From Streptomyces lydicus (GTDB taxonomy: Bacteria > Actinomycetota > Actinomycetes > Streptomycetales > Streptomycetaceae), in the NCBI RefSeq assembly GCF_001729485.1, contig NZ_CP017157.1:558001-622000 (forward strand): a DNA stretch of 64,000 nt, read 5' to 3'. The notes under the pieces were generated by a model. That model was not told the origin of the DNA, ran no database searches, and saw only the letters and a list, made by a program, of their open reading frames with translations. The position numbers and the translations under genes were made by a program. Positions 31,304 through 40,730 of the stretch are shown here, one piece after another (within the stretch, counting starts at the first letter, position 1; the number at the start of each line of letters is the position of its first letter).

Positions 31304-33907
31304 GTGGTGGAGCAGCTGAAGGCGCTGACGCAGCACGATCCCCGGCGGATCGGGCCGTTCGAGGTGCTCGGCCGTCTCGGGGCCGGCGGCATGGGACTGG
31401 TCTATCTGGCGCGCTCGGCGTCCGGCCGGCGCGTGGCGATCAAGACGGTACGTACCGAGCTCGCCGAGGACCAGCTGTTCCGGGTCCGCTTCACGCGCGA
31501 GGTCGAGGCGGCCCGCGCGGTCAGCGGCTTCTACACCGCCGCGGTGGTCGACGCCGACCCGCGCGCCGCGGTGCCGTGGCTCGCGACCGCCTACGTCCCC
31601 GCGCCCTCCCTGGAAGAAATAGTCAATGAGTGCGGGCCGCTGCCGGCCCAGGCGGTGCGCTGGCTGGCCGCCGGGATCGCCGAGGCGCTGCAGTCCATCC
31701 ACGGCGCCGGGCTGGTCCACCGCGACCTCAAGCCGTCGAACGTCCTGGTCGTCGAGGACGGCCCCCGGGTGATCGACTTCGGTATCGCCTCCGGGGTGTC
31801 CAACACCCGCCTGACGATGACCAATGTGGCCGTCGGCACGCCCGCCTACATGTCACCCGAGCAGGCACGGGACTCGCGCAGCGTCACGGGCGCGAGCGAC
31901 GTCTTCTCGCTCGGCTCGACCCTGGTCTTCGCCGCCACCGGGCACGCGCCCTTCCACGGCGCCAACCCGGTCGAGACGGTCTTCATGCTGCTGCGCGAGG
32001 GCCCCGACCTGGCCGGGCTGCCCGACGAGCTGCGCCCGCTGATGGAGTCCTGCATGCAGATGGAGGCCGGCCACCGGCCGTCCCCCGCCGATCTGCAGTC
32101 CCAGCTCGCCCCGCACCTCTTCGGCTCCGGCAGCGACGACAGCGGTACCGCCTCGGCCTGGCTGCCGCCCGGCGCGGTGGGCCTCATCGAGAGCCGCCGC
32201 GGCGGCCGTACCGCGGTGCCCCGGGACGGCGCCCAGCGGGCCGCCGCCGGGCGCGGCCCCGCCCGCCAGCCCGCCCCGCCCGCCGTCCCGCCGCGGCCCG
32301 CGCCCCAGCCCGTCCAGGCCCCGCCGCGCCCCGAGAACGCCCCGGCCGGCGACGGGTCCGGCTGGCCCGGCCGGATCGGCCCCGGCGCCCACCGCGGTGA
32401 CCCGCGCGGCGGCAACCCCGGTCCGATGCCGCAGCCCGCGTCGCTCGGCCCGGACGCCGGGGCACCCCGGGCGACGCCGGTCTCCGCGGCCCCGCCCGCC
32501 GTCGCGCCGGACCGGGCCGCCGTGCTGTCCGCACCGTCCGCGGACGGCGCCGCCGGCCCCGTCCACCTCGGCGGCTCGGCCGCCCCGATAGGGCCCGGGC
32601 CGCGCGCCGACGTCCGCGAACCGCAGCCGCACGGGCAGGCCGCCGCCACGAACTGGGTGCGGCCGCCCGCCGGTGCGCCCACGGCCGGTGTGCCGCAGCA
32701 GGGCGCGGCCGCCGCGCTGCCCGAGGGCGCCCCCGCGCCGCCGGCCGCACCGCCCGAGACGCCGCCGGCCGAGCCGGGCCGTTGGCGCCCCTGGCGCTTC
32801 CGGATGTCCAACGACGTCTGGGGCACCCCGGTCGTCGCCGACGATCTGCTCTACGTCACCTCCTTCGAGGTGCACGCGCTCGATGTGGGCAGTGGACGGC
32901 GCAAGTTCAAGACCCGCGACGTCGCCTGGGCGATGGCGGTCGCCGACGGCCGGATCCACGCCTCGGACGGCCCGAGCCTGTACGCGCTGGACGCCGAGGA
33001 CGGCACCGAGCGCTGGCGGCTGAGCACCGACGGCTGGGTCTACGCCCTGAGGGCCGACCGCGGCACGGTCGTCACCAGTACGCGCGGCGGCGGTGTCCAG
33101 GCGTGGGAGGCCGCCACCGGCGAGCTGCTGTGGGAGACCGTCGGCGCGCAGACCGACTTCGAGACCGCCGAGGCCGGGCCCGTGGTGCACGAGGGCACGG
33201 TGTTCGTGTGGGCCGAGGCGCGGCTGAAGGCGCTGGAGGCGCGGACCGGCGCCGAGCGCTGGTCGTACCCGGTCGGTGACGCGGCGGCCTGCGGCGGGGT
33301 GCCGATGCGGCTGCTGCCCGCGTCGGACGGCGTGGTCTACGTGGTGGCCGGCACCCGGGTGCTGGCGATCGACATCGCGCGCGGCGACGTGCGCTGGCAC
33401 TTCGAGGCGCCCGCGGTCTTCCTGAGTCCGCCGGCCTTCGCGCCCGGCCCCGCGGTCACCGGAGGCGGCCTCTACCTGGCCGACTACCTGGGCACGGTCT
33501 ACGCCCTGGACACCGCGGACGGCCGCGACCGCTGGCGGATCGCGACCGAGGCCCGGCAGTCCACCGAACCGGTCCTGGTCGCGCACGGCGCGGTCCACCT
33601 GGGCAGCGGCAAGGCGCTCTACACCCTGGACGCGGTCACCGGCACCCCGCGCTGGCGCTTCCAGGCGGGTGCCGAGGTGGTCGGCGCCCCGGTCGTCGCG
33701 GAGGGGCGGGTGCACTTCGGCTCGGCCGACCACTGCCTGTACACGCTCGACGCGATGGGCGGGCAGCTGCGCTGGAAGCTGGCGACCGGCGGGGAGATCA
33801 CCGGCTCGCCGGTGGCGGTCGGCGGGGTCGTCTACGCCTGCAGCAAGGACCGTTGCGTCTACGCGCTGGACGCGGCCAAGGGGACCGGGCAGGCGCGCCG
33901 GGCCTGA
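31304..33907 (+). CDS. afsK: Ser/Thr protein kinase AfsK with C-terminal PQQ-type beta-propeller
   Basis: An 867-residue kinase. Glycine loop [14 protein letters not shown] (about 23-36), VAIK lysine (about 47), catalytic HRDLKPSN (139-146), DFG (158-160) and activation segment [17 protein letters not shown] (171-187) are all intact. A Pro/Ala-rich linker spans about 280-480, then seven or so PQQ/quinoprotein-like repeats (e.g. [20 protein letters not shown] and later copies ending VYALDA/LYTLDA) to residue 860. No transmembrane helix is visible. The N-terminal sequence [20 protein letters not shown] and the kinase-plus-PQQ plan are those of AfsK, which phosphorylates AfsR in S. coelicolor. 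Thr171 may correspond to the reported autophosphorylated Thr168 there. afsR lies 12 kb downstream on the other strand. GTG start preceded by GGGGAGGTGG. Confidence 0.9.
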   Translation: MVEQLKALTQHDPRRIGPFEVLGRLGAGGMGLVYLARSASGRRVAIKTVRTELAEDQLFRVRFTREVEAARAVSGFYTAAVVDADPRAAVPWLATAYVPAPSLEEIVNECGPLPAQAVRWLAAGIAEALQSIHGAGLVHRDLKPSNVLVVEDGPRVIDFGIASGVSNTRLTMTNVAVGTPAYMSPEQARDSRSVTGASDVFSLGSTLVFAATGHAPFHGANPVETVFMLLREGPDLAGLPDELRPLMESCMQMEAGHRPSPADLQSQLAPHLFGSGSDDSGTASAWLPPGAVGLIESRRGGRTAVPRDGAQRAAAGRGPARQPAPPAVPPRPAPQPVQAPPRPENAPAGDGSGWPGRIGPGAHRGDPRGGNPGPMPQPASLGPDAGAPRATPVSAAPPAVAPDRAAVLSAPSADGAAGPVHLGGSAAPIGPGPRADVREPQPHGQAAATNWVRPPAGAPTAGVPQQGAAAALPEGAPAPPAAPPETPPAEPGRWRPWRFRMSNDVWGTPVVADDLLYVTSFEVHALDVGSGRRKFKTRDVAWAMAVADGRIHASDGPSLYALDAEDGTERWRLSTDGWVYALRADRGTVVTSTRGGGVQAWEAATGELLWETVGAQTDFETAEAGPVVHEGTVFVWAEARLKALEARTGAERWSYPVGDAAACGGVPMRLLPASDGVVYVVAGTRVLAIDIARGDVRWHFEAPAVFLSPPAFAPGPAVTGGGLYLADYLGTVYALDTADGRDRWRIATEARQSTEPVLVAHGAVHLGSGKALYTLDAVTGTPRWRFQAGAEVVGAPVVAEGRVHFGSADHCLYTLDAMGGQLRWKLATGGEITGSPVAVGGVVYACSKDRCVYALDAAKGTGQARRA

Positions 33908-33922
33908 CCGGCGCCGGTGCCG

Positions 33923-34963
33923 CTACTCCCGGTCCTCCGGAGGCCGTTGGGGCTGCTGGGGCTGAGGAGGCGTGTCGGCTTCCTGCTGCGCTTGTTGCTG
34001 TTGCTGTTGCTGTTGCTGTGGCGGGGGAGGCGGTGCGGGCGGGCCGGCCTGGCGCTGCTCCCGGCCCCACTCCACCGGCGGGGTGGGCGGCGGCCGGCGG
34101 GACGTCATGGTCGGCGGGGGCTCCGGCGCCCGCGGCCGATCCTGCTGGGGCTGCTGGGGTGGCGGTGGCTGCGGAGCCGGTGACTGCGGTGGCTGCGGCC
34201 GATGTTGCCCTTCCGGTGGCGGGGGCGTGACCGGCAGGGGAGTGGTGGGGGTGCGGTCGTCCTGCTCCCCGTAGGGGCCCGGGTGGGCGCCCGTCCGCGG
34301 TCCGGCGGGGCCGGGCGCGTACGGCTCGGAGTCCCACTCCTCGGCGCCCGCCCGGCCCGCGTCCCAGGGCATGGGCGTCTCGGGCGGGTAGGCGGCCGGG
34401 GGATAGGCGGCGGTCGGCGGAGGGGGCCTGCGCTCGTCGTAGCGGTCGTCGGGTGCGTAACGGCCGTACCCGTGGTCGTCGTACTGCCGCTCGCCGTACC
34501 GCGCGTCGTCGTAGCGGTGGTCGTAGCCGCGGTCGTATTCGGGTTCGCGGAACCGGCGCGTGCGCCCCCGCATGATCAGGGCGCCGAGCAGCAGCAGCGC
34601 GCCGCCACCCAGGGCGTTGGCCACGCCCACGCCCAGGCCCCGGGCGCCCGCGGTCAGCTCGCTCGCGGCCTGGCCCTGGCGGACCATCCACAGGATCGTG
34701 AAGCCGAGGACGATCACGCCGGCGAGGGCGACCAGCGCCCGGGAACACAGCGCGACACCGATCAGCGTCACCAGCGCGGCGAAGGCCAGGGGCAGGAGGA
34801 GGGAGCCGAACAGGGCCGCGCTGTTGCGGGTCATGCCGTTGAACAGGTCCTCGATGCGCACGTCCCTGCCGAGACGGCCGTCGTACCAGGGACGGAAGGG
34901 GCTCCATACGGCGGCCGTCGCTCCGATGAGGGCGATCAGCGACCCGAGAACGTTGCGCACCAC
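33923..34963 (-). CDS. Membrane protein with Pro/Gln-rich cytoplasmic tail
   Basis: A 346-residue protein if translated from the GTG-GTG at 34963, which is preceded by GAGGCG and followed at once by the first hydrophobic helix (VLGSLIALIGATAAVW). An in-frame GTG at 35107 would add 48 non-homologous residues. Four hydrophobic segments lie in the first 130 residues, with an outside loop containing FRPWYDGRLGRDVRIEDLFNGM. The rest is a Tyr/Asp/Arg-rich, then Pro/Gln-rich tail of about 200 residues, including an uninterrupted run of nine glutamines. I do not recognise a domain; similar proteins with the RPWYDGR loop seem widespread in Streptomyces. It is convergent with afsK, 15 bp apart. Confidence 0.7.
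   Translation of the reverse strand: MVRNVLGSLIALIGATAAVWSPFRPWYDGRLGRDVRIEDLFNGMTRNSAALFGSLLLPLAFAALVTLIGVALCSRALVALAGVIVLGFTILWMVRQGQAASELTAGARGLGVGVANALGGGALLLLGALIMRGRTRRFREPEYDRGYDHRYDDARYGERQYDDHGYGRYAPDDRYDERRPPPPTAAYPPAAYPPETPMPWDAGRAGAEEWDSEPYAPGPAGPRTGAHPGPYGEQDDRTPTTPLPVTPPPPEGQHRPQPPQSPAPQPPPPQQPQQDRPRAPEPPPTMTSRRPPPTPPVEWGREQRQAGPPAPPPPPQQQQQQQQQAQQEADTPPQPQQPQRPPEDRE
33983..34020. repeat. Poly-glutamine-encoding simple repeat
   Basis: TGTTGC-type hexanucleotide units encode nine consecutive Gln on the minus strand (CAG/CAA alternating). Slippage here would change tail length in steps that keep or lose frame. Confidence 0.7.
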
Positions 34964-35158
34964 GGGCGTCGCCTCGCTTCGGATCGTCCTGTCGTCCTCC
35001 GTGACCGACGCTACGCCTGCCCCTCTGCACCCGCTAGACAAGTACGTCCACCCGCGTTGCCGGGGCCCGTACGGGGTGTCACCGGCGCTTGCTAGGGTGC
35101 CGTGCACGCGTCAACCCATGGGGTGACGCCCTGAATTTTCCACGGGGGACGGGTTCGT

Positions 35159-35716
35159 ATGAAGTACCACGCACGCACACGCACGGGCGCCCGCGGCGGC
35201 ACCCGTAAGGGCATCAGGGTGGCGGTCGCGGCCGGGCTGACCCTGGCCACCGTCGCCACGGTCGGCGGCTGCGCCTTCGGACGGCCCCGGGTCGTGGTGC
35301 CGCCGAGCTACTACCCGACGCCCACCTCGTCGGCCACCGGCTACAGCACCGACTACCCGACGCCGCCGTACGAGCCCACGTACTCGCCGTCGCCGACGCA
35401 GGAGACCTACGACCCGGACGGGCGCGCGGACGCCTCCGGCAGCAACTGCGACTTCTCCAATTCGCTGCGGCAGTTCACCTACACGGTCTCGATCACCAAC
35501 CCGTCGTCGACCGACACCTACTCCTACGACATGGCCGTCAACTGGATGAAGGCCAAGCCGGCCGACGGCAAGGCGTACGGGCTGCACGAGCGGTCGATCA
35601 CGGTGGGCCCCGGCGCGACCGAGACCTACACCGCGAAGTACACCGTCAACCAGTCCTCCATCGGGCAGTTCTGGTACACCTGCCAGATCACTCGGGCGCA
35701 CAAGACCCGGATGTGA
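35159..35716 (+). CDS. Secreted lipoprotein, Streptomyces-type, unknown function
   Basis: A 185-residue exported protein. A basic N-terminus of 20 residues and a hydrophobic core (VAVAAGLTLATVATV) lead to the lipobox VGGC (Cys about 38), so it should be anchored to the outer face of the membrane. Residues 45-95 are a Pro/Thr/Ser/Tyr-rich stalk (YYPTPTSSATGYSTDYPTPP). The C-terminal 85 residues form an all-beta-looking domain (FTYTVSITNPSSTDTYSYDMAVNW, VGPGATETYTAKYTV) with two Cys (NCDFSN, WYTCQIT). I do not recognise it by name. It lies between the afsK side and the catabolic operon and has no operator. Confidence 0.75.
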   Translation: MKYHARTRTGARGGTRKGIRVAVAAGLTLATVATVGGCAFGRPRVVVPPSYYPTPTSSATGYSTDYPTPPYEPTYSPSPTQETYDPDGRADASGSNCDFSNSLRQFTYTVSITNPSSTDTYSYDMAVNWMKAKPADGKAYGLHERSITVGPGATETYTAKYTVNQSSIGQFWYTCQITRAHKTRM

Positions 35717-35736
35717 CCCGGGGCCGGCCGGGGCGG

Positions 35737-36498
35737 TCAGCCGGCGCCGTCCCGTTTGCGGGCCGCGAACAGCTCCGCCTGCCGTTCGGGCGGCAGGTTG
35801 CCCAGCGCGATCAGCTGGGGCGCGTGTGCCAGGGCCTGCGTCCTGGCCGCCTCCTTCGCCGCCCACAGGGCGCGTACGGTGCCCTGCACCGCACCCGTCG
35901 GCTGGGCGGCGACCGTGGCGGCGCGCCGCAGGGCGACCTCGGCCGCGGCGCCGGGCGCGGTCAGTTCGCTGACCAGCCCGATCCGGTACGCGCGCTGCGC
36001 GCCCAGCCGCTCCGCGGTGCCCATCAGGGACAGCCGGGCGATCTCCCCCAGCGGCATCCGCTGGGCCATCAGGACGGACTCGTAGGCGCTGACCATCCCG
36101 TAGGTGGTGTGCGGGTCGAAGAACGTGGAGTTCTCGGAGGCGATGATGAACTCGGACTCGCCCAGCAGGTAGAAGGCGCCGCCGCAGGCCATCCCGTCCA
36201 CCGCGGCGATGACCGGTTTCCACAGGTCGTTGGCCTTCGGGCCGATGGACAGCAGCGGGTCGTCGAGGGAGTAGGGCGAGGACGGCTGCGGCACGTCGGC
36301 GGAGCGGTCCAGGCCGGTGCAGAAGGCGCGCCCGCCGGCGCCGGTGACGACCGCGGCCCGTACGGAGTCGTCGAAGCGGAACGCCCGCCAGGTGGCGGCG
36401 AGTTCGGCGGCGGTGTCGAGGTCGATCGCGTTGTGCCGCTCGGGCCGGTCGAGGGTGACCAGCGCGACCCCGTCCGCGATCCGGGTGCCGACCGTCAC
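35737..36498 (-). CDS. Enoyl-CoA hydratase/isomerase-family protein, atypical active site
   Basis: A 253-residue crotonase-fold protein: GVALVTLDRPERHNAIDLDTAAEL (about 9-32), AFCTGLDRSADVPQP (about 58-72) and KPVIAAVDGMACGGAFYLLGESEFIIASENSTFFDPHTTYGMVSAYES (about 93-140). Neither usual catalytic Glu is where hydratases have them: the segment following the oxyanion helix reads DPHTTYG, with His in place of Glu. It may therefore be a hydrolase or ring-opening enzyme rather than a hydratase; actinobacterial EchA20 in steroid C/D-ring degradation is a known example of such a departure. GTG start overlaps the DUF35 stop (GTGA). Third gene of the thiolase-DUF35-Ech operon under site 10. Confidence 0.83.
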   Translation of the reverse strand: MTVGTRIADGVALVTLDRPERHNAIDLDTAAELAATWRAFRFDDSVRAAVVTGAGGRAFCTGLDRSADVPQPSSPYSLDDPLLSIGPKANDLWKPVIAAVDGMACGGAFYLLGESEFIIASENSTFFDPHTTYGMVSAYESVLMAQRMPLGEIARLSLMGTAERLGAQRAYRIGLVSELTAPGAAAEVALRRAATVAAQPTGAVQGTVRALWAAKEAARTQALAHAPQLIALGNLPPERQAELFAARKRDGAG

Positions 36499-37031
36499 GG
36501 CCGCTCCAGGAGCCAGCGGGGCACGGTCACGCCCCCGGGGAGGGCCGTGAAGACGACCTTCACCGGGGCGCCGATGCGCAGCCGGGCCGGGTCGACGGAG
36601 TTGAGGGGCGCGTCGGGGGCGGCGACGAGGTTGCCGACGAGGCGGATGCGGGGGGCCTCGGCCAGTTCCACGACGATCGCGTTGTAGCCGGGCAGCGCGG
36701 CGTACGCGGGCAGCAGCGGCGGGTGCGGCAGGACGTAGGACCAGATGCGGCCGCGGCCGCTCATCCTGCGCCAGTGGGACGCGAAGGACTGGCAGTGCGG
36801 GCAGCAGGGCCGGGGCGGGAAGCGCAGCTCGTCGCAGTCGGAGCAGCTCTGCACCCGCAGTTCGCCCCGGGCCGCGTGATCCCAGAAGGGCGCGCCGTCC
36901 TCGTCGGGGACGGGGAGCAGCAGGCCGGCGTCGTCGCCGGGGGCGGTGTCAGTGGTGCCTGGCACGCTTGCGGACAAGGACTCGCGAACGGAGGCGGTCA
37001 TGGCGGCACGGGCGGGCTCGGTGGCACTCAT
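36495..37031 (-). CDS. DUF35 OB-fold zinc-ribbon protein
   Basis: A 178-residue partner protein. Residues 1-45 are a disordered acidic/Ser/Thr-rich leader. The zinc ribbon is VQSCSDCDELRFPPRPCCPHC (split; Cys about 63, 66, 76-80), and the OB-fold follows (GRIWSYVLPHPPLLPAYAAL, YNAIVVELAEAPRIRLVGNLV). It lies 6 bp downstream of the thiolase-like gene and overlaps the Ech gene by GTGA. The Ltp-DUF35 pair strongly suggests a retro-aldolase or thiolase complex of the Ltp2-ChsH2 kind, in which the DUF35 domain completes the acyl-CoA site. Compare the orphan copy at 19492. Confidence 0.87.
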   Translation of the reverse strand: MSATEPARAAMTASVRESLSASVPGTTDTAPGDDAGLLLPVPDEDGAPFWDHAARGELRVQSCSDCDELRFPPRPCCPHCQSFASHWRRMSGRGRIWSYVLPHPPLLPAYAALPGYNAIVVELAEAPRIRLVGNLVAAPDAPLNSVDPARLRIGAPVKVVFTALPGGVTVPRWLLERP

Positions 37032-37037
37032 GGCGGA

Positions 37038-38189
37038 TCAACTCCTCAGCAGCAGGGCCGAGGTGGGGACGCCCTCGCCCGCGGTGACCAGGCAGGTGGT
37101 GGCGTCGGGGACCTGCGCGGTGCTGGTGCCGCGCAGCTGCTTGACGCCTTCGGTGATCAGGTTGAAACCGTGGACGTACGCCTCGGACAGGCCCCCGCCG
37201 CCGGTGTTGAGGGGGAGCCGGCCGCCGATCTCCAGCGCGCCGCCCTCGGTGAAGGCCGCGCCCTCGCCGCGCCCGCAGAAGCCGTAGCCCTCCAGGGACA
37301 GCGGGATCAGGGGGGTGAAGGCGTCATAGATCTGTGCCACGTCGACGTCCTGCGGGCCGAGGTCGGCGCCCTTCCACAGGTGCCGGGCGGCGGTCCAGGC
37401 GGGGCCGGTGAGCGGGTCGTCGTTCCAGTAGTTGACCATGCCGTGGTGCTGGGCGGGCAGGCCCTGGGCGGCGGAGTGGACGTAGACCGGCCGGTGCCGG
37501 CAGTCGCGGGCCCGCTCGGCGGAGACCACGACGCAGGCCAGGGCGCCGTCGGTCTCCAGGCAGTTGTCGAACAGGCAGAGCGGTTCGCTGATCCAGCGTG
37601 CGGTCATGTACATCTCGCGGGTCAGCGGGCGTTCGTACATGATCGCCGCCGGGTTCTGGTTGGCGCGGTTGCGGCAGGCCAGCGCGACGTTGAAGAGGTG
37701 GTCGCGGGTGGCGCCGTATTCGTGCATGTAGCGGCGGGCGAGCAGGCCGATCTCGTCGGCCGGGCGCAGCAGCCCGAAGGGCCGGGTCCACTGCCCGGGG
37801 GTCGGCAGCTGGACCCGGGTGTTCTTCCAGGGGCGCGGTCCCGATCCGCGTTTGCGGGACCGCCAGGCGACGCCGACGCCCGCCTGGCCGGTGGCGACGG
37901 CGGCGGCCAGATGGGCCACCGTCGCGCAGGAACCCCCGCCGCCGTAGCCGACCTTGGAGAAGTGGGTGACGTCCCCGGCGCCGATGGCCTTGGCTATCTC
38001 GACCTCGTCGGTCTCCTCCATGGTGTACGAGGCGAAGGCGTCCACCTCCGAGGGGGCGATCCCGGCGTCGTCCAGCGCCGCGACGATCGCCCGGCAGGCC
38101 AGGGTCTTCTCGGATTCCGGGAGGTGTTTGGCGAACGGGGTCTGTCCGATGCCGGCTATCGCCGTCGCGTCCTTGAGGGTCGCCCCCAT
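37038..38189 (-). CDS. Thiolase-fold lipid-transfer protein/aldolase (Ltp2-like)
   Basis: A 383-residue thiolase-superfamily protein. The N-terminal nucleophile region reads VGYGGGGSCATVAHLAAAV (about 80-98), so a Cys is present but displaced from the usual NxxCASG context. Later blocks are DAFTPLIPLSLEGYGFCGRGEGAAF (about 281-305) and NTGGGGLSEAYVHGFNLITEG (about 318-338), where the Cys and His of biosynthetic thiolases are partly changed. These features fit Ltp-type aldolases or thiolases of sterol-like side chains. ATG 38189 is preferred because GGAGG lies 5-6 bases upstream; GTG 38195 is an alternative. First gene of the minus-strand operon under site 10, directly followed by its DUF35 partner. 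Confidence 0.86.
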   Translation of the reverse strand: MGATLKDATAIAGIGQTPFAKHLPESEKTLACRAIVAALDDAGIAPSEVDAFASYTMEETDEVEIAKAIGAGDVTHFSKVGYGGGGSCATVAHLAAAVATGQAGVGVAWRSRKRGSGPRPWKNTRVQLPTPGQWTRPFGLLRPADEIGLLARRYMHEYGATRDHLFNVALACRNRANQNPAAIMYERPLTREMYMTARWISEPLCLFDNCLETDGALACVVVSAERARDCRHRPVYVHSAAQGLPAQHHGMVNYWNDDPLTGPAWTAARHLWKGADLGPQDVDVAQIYDAFTPLIPLSLEGYGFCGRGEGAAFTEGGALEIGGRLPLNTGGGGLSEAYVHGFNLITEGVKQLRGTSTAQVPDATTCLVTAGEGVPTSALLLRS

Positions 38190-38243
38190 CGCCACCTCCG
38201 CGGTCGGTCGTCAGTGCTGACAGCGGAGGAGGCTACCGCTAAT

Positions 38244-38258
38244 CTGACGGGCAGTCAG
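38244..38258. promoter_or_regulatory. CTGACG-N3-CGTCAG operator, site 10 (one mismatch)
   Basis: CTGACGGGCAGTCAG in the divergent region between the Ltp-like operon (54 bp to its start) and the FadD3-like ligase (38 bp). Half sites in everted order (GTCAG-TG-CTGAC, 38210-38221) lie just to the left and may add to binding. Confidence 0.75.
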
Positions 38259-38296
38259 CTAGTGGGTCGGCGACTCTTCGGCGGGAGGCGGTTGAG

Positions 38297-39889
38297 ATGC
38301 ACGGTGACGAGGATCCGCGGGCGGACCTGGAGTACGGCACCCTGCCCCGGCTGGTGCGCGCCGCCGCCCGGCGGTACGGCAGCCGCGAGGCCGTCGTCGA
38401 GGGCCGCACCCGCGTCTCGTACGCCGAACTGGGCGAGCGGGTGGAGCGGGCGGCGGCCGCCTGCATGGCCGGCGGGGTCGAGCCGGGCGACCGCGTCGCC
38501 GTATGGGCACCCAACACCCTCGACTGGATCGTCTCCGCCCTCGGGGCGGTCACCGCCGGCGCCGTCCTCGTCCCCGTCAACACCCGCTTCAAGGGCGCCG
38601 AGGCCGCCCACGTCCTGGACCGCACCCGCGCCAAGCTGCTCTTCGTCACCGGCACCTTCCTCGGCACCTCCTACGTCGCCTCGCTGCGCCGCGCCGCGCC
38701 CGCACTCCCGCACCTGGAACAGGTGGTCGTGCTGTCGGACAGCGCGCCCGAGGGGTACCGGACCTGGAAGGACTTCCTCGCGGGGGGAGAGGGCATCACC
38801 GGCGAGGAGGTGCGGCGGCGCGCCGACGCGGTGGCCCCCACGGCCCCCTCCGACATCATCTTCACCTCGGGCACCACCGGCCGTCCCAAGGGCGCGGTCA
38901 TCACCCACGCCCAGACCCTGCGCTGCTACGGCGTGTGGAGCGCGCTGGCGGGGCTGCGCGAGGGCGACCGCTACCTGATCGTCAACCCGTTCTTCCACAC
39001 CTTCGGCTACAAGGCGGGCATCGTCGCGTGCCTGCTGCGGGGCGCGGTGATGGTGCCGCAGCCGGTGTCCGGCGTGGAGACCGCGCTGGCGAACATCGCC
39101 GCCGAGCGGATCTCGGTGCTCCCCGGCCCGCCGACCCTGCACCGGTCCCTCCTGGACCACCCGGCCCGCTCCGCCCACGACTTGAGCGCGCTGCGCCTGG
39201 TGGTGACCGGGGCGGCGGTGGTCCCGCTCCAGCTGGTGGAACGGCTGCACGCCGAGCTGGGCGTGCGGACGGTCCTGACGGCGTACGGCCTCTCCGAGGC
39301 GAGCGGCATCGTCACGATGTGCCGCCGCGGCGACGCTCCCGAGGTCATCGCCTCGACCTCCGGCCGGGCGATCCCGGACACCGAGGTGCGGGTCCTCGCC
39401 GAGCCCGGCGAGCCCGGCGAGGTGCTGGTGCGCGGACACCACGTGATGGGCGGCTACTTCGAGGACCCCGAGGAGACCGCGCAGGTGCTGGACGCCGACG
39501 GCTGGCTGCACACCGGCGACGTCGGCGTCCTCGACACGGCCGGCAACCTCCGGATCACCGACCGCATCAAGGACATGTTCATCGTCGGCGGCTTCAACGC
39601 CTACCCGGCCGAGATAGAGCAACTCCTGTGCCGCCACCCGGACATCGCCGAGGCCGCCGTCATCGGCATACCCGATCCCCGCCTCGGCGAGGTCGGCCGG
39701 GCCTACGCGGTCCGCCACGCCGGCTCCTCCCTCACCGCCGACGACCTGATCGCCTGGTCCCGCCGCGAGATGGCCAACTACAAGGTGCCGCGCGAGGTCG
39801 CCTTCGTCACCGAGCTGCCCCGCAACGCCGGCGGCAAGGTCCTCAAGAACCAACTCCGTACGGGCCTCCCGGGCCCCACCCGCGCCTGA
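38297..39889 (+). CDS. fadD3: FadD3-family acyl-CoA synthetase
   Basis: A 530-residue AMP-forming ligase. P-loop SDIIFTSGTTGRPKGAVITH (about 190-209), LTAYGLSEASGIVTM (about 327-341), LHTGDVGVL (about 403-411), ITDRIKDMFIVGGFNAYPAEIE (about 418-439) and the C-terminal PRNAGGKVLKNQL with catalytic Lys are intact. The stretch YLIVNPFFHTFGYKAGIVACL and VLPGPPTLHRSLLDHPARSAHDLS closely resemble, as I remember them, the corresponding parts of Mycobacterium tuberculosis FadD3. That enzyme activates HIP, the two-ring propanoate left after steroid A/B-ring removal. The match argues that the substrate here is a similar bicyclic acid, not a fatty acid. GGGAGG precedes the ATG. Divergent from the Ltp-like operon with shared site 10. 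Confidence 0.87.
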   Translation: MHGDEDPRADLEYGTLPRLVRAAARRYGSREAVVEGRTRVSYAELGERVERAAAACMAGGVEPGDRVAVWAPNTLDWIVSALGAVTAGAVLVPVNTRFKGAEAAHVLDRTRAKLLFVTGTFLGTSYVASLRRAAPALPHLEQVVVLSDSAPEGYRTWKDFLAGGEGITGEEVRRRADAVAPTAPSDIIFTSGTTGRPKGAVITHAQTLRCYGVWSALAGLREGDRYLIVNPFFHTFGYKAGIVACLLRGAVMVPQPVSGVETALANIAAERISVLPGPPTLHRSLLDHPARSAHDLSALRLVVTGAAVVPLQLVERLHAELGVRTVLTAYGLSEASGIVTMCRRGDAPEVIASTSGRAIPDTEVRVLAEPGEPGEVLVRGHHVMGGYFEDPEETAQVLDADGWLHTGDVGVLDTAGNLRITDRIKDMFIVGGFNAYPAEIEQLLCRHPDIAEAAVIGIPDPRLGEVGRAYAVRHAGSSLTADDLIAWSRREMANYKVPREVAFVTELPRNAGGKVLKNQLRTGLPGPTRA

Positions 39890-40001
39890 CCCCGCCGCTC
39901 CCCTCGACCCCGCCGCCGGCCGACTCCACGAAGGGCCGCCGCCCGCGACGGGCCCAGGGGTGCCCCCGGGTCTCTCCGGGGTCTCTCCGGGGTGCCTCCC
40001 C

Positions 40002-40595
40002 CTACGCGGCCAGGGGAGTCCAGTCCGGGCGGCGTCCGCCGAGGCCGACGACCCGGTCGAGGAGCGGGGCGTCCTCCGGTACCGGGACCACGGTGCCGAA
40101 CAGCCCACCGCTCGTCCCGTCCGCCGCCGCCCACGACGACAGCAGCGCGTACGACACCGCGAGGCTGTCCTCGTCCGGCGCGTACTCCTGGCCCGTGGCG
40201 CGCGCCAGGTCCCAGCCGTGCAGCACCAGCTCGTTCAGCGCGACCCGGCCCGCGACGGCGCCCGGCAGGGCCACCCCGCCCGCCTGGGTCTCCCCCTCCC
40301 ACGCCTCCGGCGCGCGCCAGGCCGTCACCATCCCCGCGAGGTTCCGGTCCAGCTCGGCCCGCCAGCCGGGCTCCACGTCCGGCCGGAACGCGTTGGGCGA
40401 GGTGCTGGTCGCCGGGCCGAGCTCCTTGCGCGCCACGTCCTGGAAGGCGGCGCTCAGCCCCACGAGATGGCCCAGGAGGTGGCGTACCGCGTACGTCCCG
40501 CACGGGGTCGGCGCATCGAGCTGCGCCTCGGCCGTCCGCTCCGCGAGCCGCGCCACCAGCCGGGTCTGCGCCGTGAAGTCGATCATCTCGGTCAT
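40002..40595 (-). CDS. TIGR03086-type metal-binding (maleylpyruvate isomerase/DinB-like) protein
   Basis: A 197-residue four-helix-bundle protein of the DinB/mycothiol maleylpyruvate isomerase superfamily. Metal ligands are suggested by VRHLLGHLVGLSAAFQDV (about 37-54) and ALNELVLHGWDLARATGQEY (about 118-137), the H-x3-D of the family. N-terminal MIDFTAQTRLVARLAERTAEAQLDAPTPCGTYAV is typical of TIGR03086. Members may be mycothiol-dependent transferases, but most are unassigned. ATG 40595 has GGAAGGA upstream. It sits between two CoA-ligase genes without its own operator, so its link to the pathway is only positional. Confidence 0.8.
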   Translation of the reverse strand: MTEMIDFTAQTRLVARLAERTAEAQLDAPTPCGTYAVRHLLGHLVGLSAAFQDVARKELGPATSTSPNAFRPDVEPGWRAELDRNLAGMVTAWRAPEAWEGETQAGGVALPGAVAGRVALNELVLHGWDLARATGQEYAPDEDSLAVSYALLSSWAAADGTSGGLFGTVVPVPEDAPLLDRVVGLGGRRPDWTPLAA

Positions 40596-40730
40596 GTCCG
40601 GGTCCTTCCGTCCTACGGGTACGGGGCGTGCCGGCACACCGCGGCCGGGCCCTCCCGGTGAAGACTCCCACCTCGACGTGAACTCCCCGCCGCATCGCCA
40701 CGGCCCGCCGCACCACCCGCTACCGCGCGG

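Noticed and set aside
38210..38221. A seventeenth operator (GTCAG-TG-CTGAC)
   Set aside because: The half sites are everted and the spacing differs from 6-3-6, so it was noted only as an accessory to site 10.
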